This document shows, in pieces, positions 1 through 5,072 of a DNA stretch of 5,934 nt. The position numbers and the translations under genes are program-made. Origin of the DNA: DATEPR01 sp036269975. GTDB lineage: Bacteria > Actinomycetota > Actinomycetes > Mycobacteriales > Pseudonocardiaceae. The DNA is taken from NCBI GenBank assembly GCA_036269975.1, contig DATBDL010000085.1, positions 1 through 5,934 of the forward strand, given 5' to 3'. The first letter of the stretch is position 1. Every line of letters starts with the position of its first letter. The notes beneath the pieces are model-generated. The model saw only the letters and a list, made by a program, of their open reading frames with translations, was not told where the DNA came from and did not search any database.

Positions 1-236
1 CGTTCCTGTTCGCCTGGGGCGACTTCCTGTTCGCCACAACGCTGAACCTCGGCTCGACCACGTGGACCACGGTCACCGTCGGGCTCTACAACTTCATCGG
101 TGCGGGCACGAACACCACCAGTTGGAACTCGGTCATGGCCACCGCGGTGCTCGCCTCGCTGCCGGTCGCGGTGCTGCTGGTCATCGCGCAGCGCTATGTC
201 GCCGTCGGCCTGTCCGCCGGCGCGGTCAAGGACTGA
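1..236 (+). CDS. Carbohydrate ABC transporter permease, MalG type (3' end only)
   Basis: This is the C-terminal 77 codons (first full codon at 3, stop TGA at 234-236) of an inner-membrane permease subunit of a binding-protein-dependent sugar importer; the start lies upstream of the window. Seen: it begins FLFAWGDFLFATTL, which matches the FxFAWNEFLFAL block that follows the EAA loop in MalG-family permeases. A hydrophobic last membrane helix follows (about VMATAVLASLPVAVLLVIAQ), and the chain ends RYVAVGLSAGAVKD, the typical family ending (QRYxxxGLTAGAVKG). Known for the family: MalG pairs with a MalF-type permease, a solute-binding protein and an ATPase to import oligosaccharides. The GH31 gene starts 32 bp downstream on the same strand, so co-transcription is likely. 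The transported sugar cannot be read from this fragment. Confidence 0.93.
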   Translation, partial: FLFAWGDFLFATTLNLGSTTWTTVTVGLYNFIGAGTNTTSWNSVMATAVLASLPVAVLLVIAQRYVAVGLSAGAVKD

Positions 237-254
237 CCCGATGATCCCCGTTAC

Positions 255-262
255 GAGGAGGG
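255..262 (+). promoter_or_regulatory. Ribosome binding site of the GH31 gene
   Basis: GAGGAGGG lies 6 nt before GTG 269. It is a near-perfect SD sequence and decides in favour of this GTG start. The ATG at 241 lies upstream of the SD and is not in the same frame. Confidence 0.85.
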
Positions 263-268
263 AAATCC

Positions 269-2221
269 GTGCTGTGGTTCCGCAGTAGCGAACACGTGCT
301 CACGGTCCAGCCGTGGGGGCAGGACAGTGTGCGCGTCCGGGTCGGCCGCAACCAGATCCGCGACGACATCCCCGGCGCGCTGGACCCCGAGCCACCGGAC
401 ACACCCGACGTGCACCTCGACGGCGCGCGGAACCTGGTCGTCGGCAACCTGCGGGTCGATCTCGACGACAACGGGCACCTGCACTTCCGCCGGGTGAGCG
501 ACGGCGCCGAACTGCTGACCGAGACGCCGGCGCACTTCGCCTGGCCCGGTCCTCGCCTGTTCAGCCCGCACGGCGACGGCTACTACCGGCTCGAACAACG
601 TTTCGCCGCATACTCCGACGAGCGGTTGTTCGGCCTCGGCCAACATCAGCACGGCCGGCTCGACCACAAGGGACTCGTCATCGACCTCGTGCAGCGCAAC
701 GCCGAGGTGACCATCCCGTTCGTGCTGTCCTCGCGGGGCTACGGTCTGCTGTGGAACATGCCGGCGATCGGACGGGTCGAGTTCGCCGAGAACGGCACCC
801 GTTGGGTGGCCGACTCCGCCCGCCAGATCGACTACTGGATCACCGCGGGCGACGAACCCGCCCACATTCTCGCCCACTACGCCGACGCCACCGGCCACGC
901 GCCGCCACTGCCACACTGGGCAACCGGTTTCTGGCAGTCGAAACTGCGGTACCAGACCCAGGACGAACTGCTGGCGGTCGCCCGCGAGTACCAGCGTCGT
1001 GAACTGCCGCTGTCGGTCATCGTCGCCGACTACTACCACTGGACCCATCTCGGCGACTGGCGGTTCGACCCGCGTGAATGGCCCGACCCGGCCGCGATGG
1101 TCAAGGAACTGGACAGCATGGACGTCAAACTCATGGTGTCCGTGTGGCCGTCGGTGAACCCGGTCGGCGAGAACTACCAGGAGCTGTCCGACAACCAACT
1201 GCTCATCGGTACCGAACTGGGCGCGCCGGTGCACCAGATCTTCCCGGACAAGGGCTTCGCCGGCCACGCCCACGGTGTCAGCTTCTACGACGCCACCAAT
1301 CCGGCCGCGCGCGACTACCTGTGGGCCAAGATCAAGGAGAACTACTACGACCTCGGCATCCGGGTCTGGTGGTTGGACGCCTGTGAACCGGAGATCTTCC
1401 CGGAGCAGTTCGGCAACCTCCACTTCGCCGCGGGTCCCGGCCTCGAGGTCGCGAACGTCTATCCCCGCGAACACGTCCGAGGGTTCGCGGAACACCTGCG
1501 TGCCGAGGGCGAGGACGAGATCGTCTGCCTCGTCCGCTCGGCGTGGGCCGGCAGCCAGCGGTTCGGCGCGGCACTGTGGTCGGGCGACATCCCGGCGACG
1601 TTCGACTCGCTACGCACCCAGATCCGCGCCGGCCTCAGCGTCGCGCTGAGCGGAATTCCTTGGTGGACAACGGACATCGGCGGTTTCCACGGCGGCGATC
1701 CGGATGACGGGCAATACCGGGAACTGATGGTCCGCTGGTTCTGCTACGGCGTGTTCTGCCCGCTGTTGCGGCTGCACGGGCACCGCGAACCCCGGCAGGG
1801 GTTCGGTGCCGGCCATTCCGGCGGCCCCAACGAGGTCTGGTCCTACGGCGAGACCGCGTACCACATCATCACCGACCAACTGCGCCTACGCGAACGCCTC
1901 CGCCCCTACATCAGCGCCCAGATGGCCGAAACCGCCCGTACCGGCCTGCCGCCGATGCGCCCGCTGTTCGTCGACTTCCCGCACGATCCGCAGGCATGGC
2001 TCGTCGAGGACGAGTTCCTGTTCGGCCCGGACGTACTCGTCGCGCCGATCACCGAATACGGCGCACGTTCCCGCGAGGTGTACCTACCAGCCGACGCGAC
2101 CTGGACCGACGTGGCCACCCGCGCCGAACACGCCGGCGGCACGGTCGTCCAGGCCGACGCGCCACTGGAGCGCATCCCGGTTTTCGTTCGAGCACAAGGA
2201 GATTCGCCGCTGGTGTGGTGA
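269..2221 (+). CDS. GH31 family alpha-glycosidase (alpha-xylosidase/alpha-glucosidase type), cytoplasmic
   Basis: A 650-aa retaining exo-glycosidase that removes alpha-linked glucose or xylose from the non-reducing end of oligosaccharides. Seen: an N-terminal mutarotase-like beta domain (about 1-195) with FGLGQHQHG at 121-129. A TIM barrel (about 205-560) carries the nucleophile D370 in WWLDACEPE and the acid/base D440 in ALWSGD, followed by SGIPWWTTDIGGF (461-473). A C-terminal beta region contains FLFGPDVLVAPI (583-594). Length is normal for the family. There is no signal peptide, so it should act on imported sugars. It starts at GTG 269 behind a strong SD, 32 bp after the permease gene and 30 bp before the secreted hydrolase gene. 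The substrate is open: the beta-strand segment VADYYHW (252-258) is not the DCFW form of E. coli YicI alpha-xylosidase nor the WxD form of classical alpha-glucosidases. The family call is very secure; the activity is not. Confidence 0.95.
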   Translation: MLWFRSSEHVLTVQPWGQDSVRVRVGRNQIRDDIPGALDPEPPDTPDVHLDGARNLVVGNLRVDLDDNGHLHFRRVSDGAELLTETPAHFAWPGPRLFSPHGDGYYRLEQRFAAYSDERLFGLGQHQHGRLDHKGLVIDLVQRNAEVTIPFVLSSRGYGLLWNMPAIGRVEFAENGTRWVADSARQIDYWITAGDEPAHILAHYADATGHAPPLPHWATGFWQSKLRYQTQDELLAVAREYQRRELPLSVIVADYYHWTHLGDWRFDPREWPDPAAMVKELDSMDVKLMVSVWPSVNPVGENYQELSDNQLLIGTELGAPVHQIFPDKGFAGHAHGVSFYDATNPAARDYLWAKIKENYYDLGIRVWWLDACEPEIFPEQFGNLHFAAGPGLEVANVYPREHVRGFAEHLRAEGEDEIVCLVRSAWAGSQRFGAALWSGDIPATFDSLRTQIRAGLSVALSGIPWWTTDIGGFHGGDPDDGQYRELMVRWFCYGVFCPLLRLHGHREPRQGFGAGHSGGPNEVWSYGETAYHIITDQLRLRERLRPYISAQMAETARTGLPPMRPLFVDFPHDPQAWLVEDEFLFGPDVLVAPITEYGARSREVYLPADATWTDVATRAEHAGGTVVQADAPLERIPVFVRAQGDSPLVW

Positions 2222-2251
2222 ATCGTCGAAAGACTACAAGGAAGGTCAGCC

Positions 2252-2344
2252 ATGCACTCGACGCAGCGTGTTCGGCGCACCGCCCGGCTACTGCTCGGCA
2301 TCGCCGCGACCTGCTCGGTCGTCATCGGCACGCCGGCGAACGCC
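2252..2344 (+). other. Signal peptide region of the secreted GH-A hydrolase
   Basis: Codons 1-31 encode a basic n-region (RVRR, R12), a hydrophobic stretch (LLLGIAATCSVVIG) and TPANA before the mature GPATNQ. This is a Sec-type layout with an AxA cleavage site. The RRTAR sequence is a poor fit to the Tat consensus, which wants a hydrophobic residue such as F or L two positions after the twin arginine. Confidence 0.75.
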
Positions 2345-4030
2345 GGACCGGCCACGAACCAGAGCATCACCGTCGACGAGTCCGACACCACCGGCACAGC
2401 CACCGGTGTCGGCTCCGGCTTCCTGTACGGCCTCAACCAGGACGGCTCCGGGCCATCGGACAGCCTGCTCGCACCGTTGCACCCGACATCAGGGCGTGGC
2501 GGCGGCGCACGGCTGCCCGGCGGCGGATGGATCGGCGACGGCATGACGGCGGGCAGTGGCTACCGGGCCCGGATCGGCTCCGCCATCGGCCAGGCCCGCC
2601 GACTCACCACCGGCGCCTACCACGCCAGTTACGACCTGCTGGTCAGCGACCTGTTCGGCGCCGACACCACACAGCCGTCCACCACCGTCTACCCGTGCAC
2701 CAACGGCAACTGCACCAACTGGATCTCGTTCGTCGACCGGGTCGTCGCCGACGTGAAAGCCGCCGGCCTGACCGTGAACTTCGACATCTGGAACGAGCCG
2801 GACGGTGGCGCGTTCTGGGCACCCGGCATGAACACCACCCAGTACTACGCGATGTGGGACTCGGCGGTCAACGAGATCCGCCGGCTCGACCCGGCCGCCA
2901 CGATCGTCGGCCCCAGCCTGTCCGGATGGCAGCAGAGTCCGCTGGGCACCTTCCTCGACCACGTCAAATCCGCCAACACGATCCCGAACATCCTGAACTG
3001 GCACTTCAGCGGTAACCCGATCGCCGACGCCCACACCGCGAACTCCATGCTCGCCGCGCGCGGTATCGCCGGCGTGCGGCTGTCGATCAACGAGTACATC
3101 TTCGCCAACAACCAGAACGCCGGCTACGAGGCGTGGTATCTCGGGCAGTTGGCCAAATCCGGAATCAGCAACGGCGACCACGCGATCTGGACCGACTGTT
3201 GCGTCGCCGGGACCCTCGACTCGACGCTGGTGCCCGACAGCGGCGGTAACCCGCAACCAACCGGCCAATGGTGGGTGTACCGGGACTACGCGCAGATCAC
3301 GGGTCAACTGGTCGCGGTGAACAACAACGGCGGATCAACCGACGCCGTCGCCTCGGCGGACCAGTCCGCCGGCCGCGCCGAGGTCCTGCTCGGTGACTCG
3401 GCCGGCAACACCGGCACCGTGAACCTGACCGTCAACGGACTGTCGTCGCGGCCATGGCTCGCCGGCCCGAGCGGCATCGACGTGACCGTGCAGCGGATTC
3501 CGGACCAGAACCCGCTGTCCGCACCGATCACCGTCACGTCGGAGGTGGTCGCCGCGAATTCGGGCAGCGTGTCCATCCCGGTCAACTGGCAGGCCACGAA
3601 CGACGCCTACTTCGTCACCCTCGCCCCGGCGGCGTCCTCGTCCGTGATCGTCGACGGCGCGACAACGAGCGGCACGGACTCCTTCCAGTACGGCCCGAAC
3701 TGGGGCCAGACCAACGGTGTTCCCGACATGTACAACGGCACCGCGAACTGGAGTTTCGTCCCCGGCTCGGTCGCACACCTCCAGTTCACCGGTCGCCAGG
3801 TCACCCTGCACGCGGTTCGGGACTTCGACCAGGGCCAGATGTCCCTGTCGGTCGACGGTTCGAACCCGGTGACCATCGACGACTACGCGCCGACCCGCAA
3901 CGCATCCGGCGCGGTATGGACGAGCCCGGTCCTGCCCGCCGGTTCGCATCTGCTCACCATCACCGTCGGCGGCAAGGACGCGGCCAGCGGCGGAAACAAC
4001 ATCGCCATCGATCGAGCCGACATGAGCTGA
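2252..4030 (+). CDS. Secreted clan GH-A glycoside hydrolase (GH39-like) with C-terminal beta-sandwich module
   Basis: A 592-aa predicted extracellular hydrolase. Seen: signal peptide 1-31 (RVRR n-region, hydrophobic core about 12-26, likely cleavage after ANA at 29-31). A catalytic barrel of about 50-355 has IWNEPD with candidate acid/base E182, NWHF at 249-252, and SINEY with candidate nucleophile E281. A small beta domain (about 365-460) follows, as is usual behind GH-A barrels. The last 130 residues form a jelly-roll-like module (SFQYGPNW, MYNGTANWSF, LPAGSHLLTITVGGKDAASGGNNIAID) resembling C-terminal modules of many secreted actinobacterial enzymes, perhaps carbohydrate-binding. Two Cys pairs are present (149/154 and vicinal 316/317). 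ATG 2252 follows AAGGAAGG at 2238-2245 with 6-nt spacing. The gene lies 30 bp after the GH31 gene, so an operon is likely. The clan is inferred from the Glu pair; GH39 is a best guess over GH5, GH30 or an unassigned family, and the substrate is unknown. Confidence 0.85.
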   Translation: MHSTQRVRRTARLLLGIAATCSVVIGTPANAGPATNQSITVDESDTTGTATGVGSGFLYGLNQDGSGPSDSLLAPLHPTSGRGGGARLPGGGWIGDGMTAGSGYRARIGSAIGQARRLTTGAYHASYDLLVSDLFGADTTQPSTTVYPCTNGNCTNWISFVDRVVADVKAAGLTVNFDIWNEPDGGAFWAPGMNTTQYYAMWDSAVNEIRRLDPAATIVGPSLSGWQQSPLGTFLDHVKSANTIPNILNWHFSGNPIADAHTANSMLAARGIAGVRLSINEYIFANNQNAGYEAWYLGQLAKSGISNGDHAIWTDCCVAGTLDSTLVPDSGGNPQPTGQWWVYRDYAQITGQLVAVNNNGGSTDAVASADQSAGRAEVLLGDSAGNTGTVNLTVNGLSSRPWLAGPSGIDVTVQRIPDQNPLSAPITVTSEVVAANSGSVSIPVNWQATNDAYFVTLAPAASSSVIVDGATTSGTDSFQYGPNWGQTNGVPDMYNGTANWSFVPGSVAHLQFTGRQVTLHAVRDFDQGQMSLSVDGSNPVTIDDYAPTRNASGAVWTSPVLPAGSHLLTITVGGKDAASGGNNIAIDRADMS

Positions 4031-4035
4031 GCCGA

Positions 4036-4060
4036 CCGCCCGCTGGCCGCGCGGGTACGG
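4036..4060 (+). terminator. Possible hairpin terminator after the sugar operon
   Basis: Six nt after the hydrolase stop, CCCGC (4039-4043) pairs with GCGGG (4051-4055). The outer CCG (4036-4038) can pair with CGG (4058-4060) across a 2-nt bulge, giving 8 GC pairs around a 7-nt loop. There is no T-run behind it. Many actinobacterial terminators lack one, but GC-rich DNA also forms such hairpins by chance, so support is weak. Confidence 0.3.
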
Positions 4061-4125
4061 GCCCAACTGATCATTCGTGACGGTGCGCCGACGAGCACAC
4101 CTCGCCTCGGTCCGACCGGAACCAG

Positions 4126-4281
4126 ATGATCTCCGGGGCCGGCGCCACGGCCGCGCTCCGCACCTGGATCATCGAGCATCCCGGCCCGGACGGGGGACCG
4201 GACCGGGAGCCCGAGACCCCGCCGCCGACACCCTCGCCGTGCTCTCCCTCGATCCTGACCAACGTTCCTTCTCGCCGCTAG
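4126..4281 (+). CDS. Doubtful 51-aa ORF, or remnant, in the convergent gap
   Basis: I do not recognise this product. It begins MISGAGATAALRTWIIEH, then becomes Pro/Gly/Asp-rich (PETPPPTPSP) and ends NVPSRR. The reading frame is open from 4081. Its codons end in G or C about 85% of the time, a coding-like bias for this genome. ATG 4126 has only a weak GGAA (4118-4121) at 4-nt spacing and no promoter that I can see. Its TAG at 4279-4281 overlaps the VOC stop on the other strand. It could be a tiny gene, the tail of a decayed gene or chance. A strong hairpin (4179-4208) lies inside it, which argues against a functional gene. Confidence 0.2.
   Translation: MISGAGATAALRTWIIEHPGPDGGPDREPETPPPTPSPCSPSILTNVPSRR
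4179..4208 (-). terminator. Candidate terminator hairpin downstream of the VOC gene
   Basis: An 11-bp inverted repeat has arms 4179-4189 and 4198-4208 with an 8-nt loop. On the plus strand one position is a C:A mismatch (4185/4202). On the minus strand the same position is a G:U wobble, so the RNA stem is continuous only in transcripts coming from the VOC gene, whose stop lies about 70 nt upstream in that direction. No U-tract follows. I infer factor-independent termination or transcript-end stabilisation. Confidence 0.4.
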
Positions 4282-4688
4282 TGCATCGAGGGCGCGTGGG
4301 AGATGCCGATGATCGCACCCTCGCTGGACTGCAGTCGAGCGACGGTCTGTCCCCACGGCTCGGTACGTGCGTCGTGGAGCAGCGTGAAGCCCTGCTCCTT
4401 CAACTCGTTCGCCGCGACCTGGACGGTCTCGGCGTCCGCGACCTCGAACTCGACGCTCGCCTGTGGCACCGGTCGCTCCACTGGCCAATCAGGCGTGCCG
4501 AAGCACGCCTGCGCAGCCTGAGCCAGAGGCCAGACCCCGAAGGACTTGCAACCGTCGATGTCTTCGCTGTGCAGGTAGCCGTCACCTTCCGCGGTCAGCG
4601 CCAGGCCAAGCGCGTCCACGTACAACCTTCGGCTGACGCTCGGGTCAGGGGTGACGACCGCGACGCTGGTGATGAACCGAACATCCAT
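4278..4688 (-). CDS. VOC superfamily (glyoxalase/bleomycin-resistance fold) protein
   Basis: A 136-aa single-domain cytoplasmic protein of the vicinal oxygen chelate fold, probably made of two beta-alpha-beta-beta-beta units that dimerise. Seen: SVAVVTPDPSVSRRLYVDALGL at the start (first strand and helix), the central GCKSFGVWPL, ASVEFEVADAE at the start of the second unit, then EPWGQTVARLQSSEG and GISHAP at the end. The usual metal ligands, a His in the first strand and a Glu in the last strand, are not evident, so metal-dependent glyoxalase activity is doubtful; ligand binding or sequestration is equally possible. ATG 4688 follows GGAAGGTG (complement of 4694-4701) with 5-nt spacing. It is a lone gene, convergent with the sugar operon and divergent from the NlpC/P60 gene. 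The superfamily call is secure; the substrate is unknown. Confidence 0.9.
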   Translation of the reverse strand: MDVRFITSVAVVTPDPSVSRRLYVDALGLALTAEGDGYLHSEDIDGCKSFGVWPLAQAAQACFGTPDWPVERPVPQASVEFEVADAETVQVAANELKEQGFTLLHDARTEPWGQTVARLQSSEGAIIGISHAPSMH

Positions 4689-4809
4689 GACGTCACCTTC
4701 CGACGTTGCTTCGACCGGTCCCGTCGATTCTCGCTTCCTGCTCGGACAGTGCCATCCGGACCCGTCCAGTCGAATGCCGAGATCATCCGCATCGATCGAC
4801 TCGGCGAGC

Positions 4810-4853
4810 CGCTACCGCCACGCTACACAAGCGCTACGGCGCCGCTATCACCT
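4810..4853 (+). repeat. Four tandem 11-bp-spaced direct repeats, likely operator
   Basis: CGCTAC begins at 4810, 4821 and 4832, and CGCTAT at 4843. The spacing is exactly 11 bp each time and the 5 bases between cores vary. The core is absent at the same phase before 4810 and after 4853. An 11-bp period is close to one helical turn and is not a multiple of three, so it is not a coding repeat. On the other strand the core reads GTAGCG. OmpR/PhoB-type and GlnR-type winged-helix regulators of actinobacteria bind direct repeats with about this spacing (known). Identity of the regulator is not determined. Confidence 0.7.
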
Positions 4854-4912
4854 GACGCAATTCTACTTGCCGAACCGCGAATCGGGCCAGGCAGCCCGCC
4901 AGCGGACCCCTC

Positions 4913-4926
4913 ATGCCACACGGCAT
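4913..4926 (+). repeat. Small inverted repeat in the NlpC/P60 leader
   Basis: ATGCC (4913-4917) and GGCAT (4922-4926) form a perfect 5-bp stem with loop ACAC, ending 23 nt before the ATG. It could be an RNA stem-loop or a protein site. Nothing in the sequence separates these. Confidence 0.4.
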
Positions 4927-4940
4927 CCTCCTTTGAAGGA
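4927..4940 (+). promoter_or_regulatory. Ribosome binding site with adjacent anti-SD-like element
   Basis: GAAGGA at 4935-4940 is the SD for ATG 4950, with 9-nt spacing. Directly in front of it, CCTCCTTT (4927-4934) equals the core of the 16S rRNA 3' end. TCCT (4929-4932) can pair with AGGA (4937-4940) around loop TTGA, which would hide the SD. The SD supports the start; its regulation by sequestration is inference. Confidence 0.6.
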
Positions 4941-4949
4941 ATTCGCCAG

Positions 4950-5072
4950 ATGAGCACAATTCCGGATACTCCCGCGCGCCCACGTGCCTTACGCGCACTG
5001 CGTCCACTCTCCGTTCTGGCTCTCGGCCTCGCGGTGCTCGGCGGTGTCGCCACGCCGACCGTCGCGTCGGCC
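4950..5072 (+). other. Signal peptide region of the NlpC/P60 protein
   Basis: Codons 1-41: an n-region with four Arg (residues 10, 12, 15 and 18), a hydrophobic core at about 20-34, and TPTVASA before SPAPP. The likely cleavage is after A41. A Pro/Ala/Val-rich linker to about residue 60 follows. Confidence 0.75.

Larger units (their letters stand above)
4031..4277. other. Convergent intergenic region
   Basis: This is 247 bp between the stop of the secreted hydrolase and the stop of the VOC gene, which face each other tail to tail. It holds the two hairpins described separately, a smaller CCGGA/TCCGG inverted repeat (4116-4120 and 4132-4136) and the doubtful short ORF. I see no tRNA or transposase fragment in it. 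Confidence 0.6.
4689..4949. other. Divergent intergenic region, VOC / NlpC-P60
   Basis: These 261 bp must hold the promoters of both flanking genes. I could not pick -35/-10 hexamers with confidence on either strand. It contains the SD of each gene, a four-copy 11-bp direct-repeat array (4810-4853) and two small inverted repeats just before the NlpC/P60 start. It is less GC-rich than the genes around it, as expected of promoter DNA. Confidence 0.7.

Noticed and set aside
251..1495. 414-aa open frame on the minus strand opposite the GH31 gene
   Set aside because: It is an antisense shadow of a GC-rich gene. Its Val/Gly/Arg-rich protein has no recognisable domain, while the plus-strand protein has clear GH31 catalytic motifs.
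2270..2290. Twin-arginine (Tat) signal in the GH-A hydrolase
   Set aside because: RRTAR lacks the hydrophobic residues expected after the twin Arg; a Sec signal peptide explains the segment.
2489..3307. 272-aa minus-strand open frame opposite the GH-A gene
   Set aside because: Low-complexity Val/Gly/Asp-rich translation, no family motif and no good SD; overlapped by a clear plus-strand gene.
3335..4066. 243-aa minus-strand open frame running out of the GH-A gene
   Set aside because: Shadow of the plus-strand gene, Arg/Gly/Val-rich with no domain features.
4071..4262. 63-aa minus-strand frame with TTG start just after the VOC stop, behind AAGGA
   Set aside because: The TTG start is only about 3 nt from the SD-like sequence, the product is Gly/Ser-rich without a motif, and the opposite frame has the better codon signature.
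4700..4949. ydaO-type (c-di-AMP) riboswitch upstream of the NlpC/P60 gene
   Set aside because: Such riboswitches precede wall hydrolase genes in actinobacteria, so I looked. The conserved GGGTGAATC-like and GGGGACC-like blocks are not present; only a weak GCCGAACCG resemblance at about 4869 is.
4689..4949. Specific -35/-10 promoter boxes for either divergent gene
   Set aside because: Several weak hexamers are possible but none has a good pair at 16-19 bp spacing, so calling one would be guesswork.
4651..4953. 100-aa plus-strand frame across the divergent intergenic region
   Set aside because: No family motif, A/T-mixed third positions, and it overlaps the VOC start, both SDs and the repeat array.
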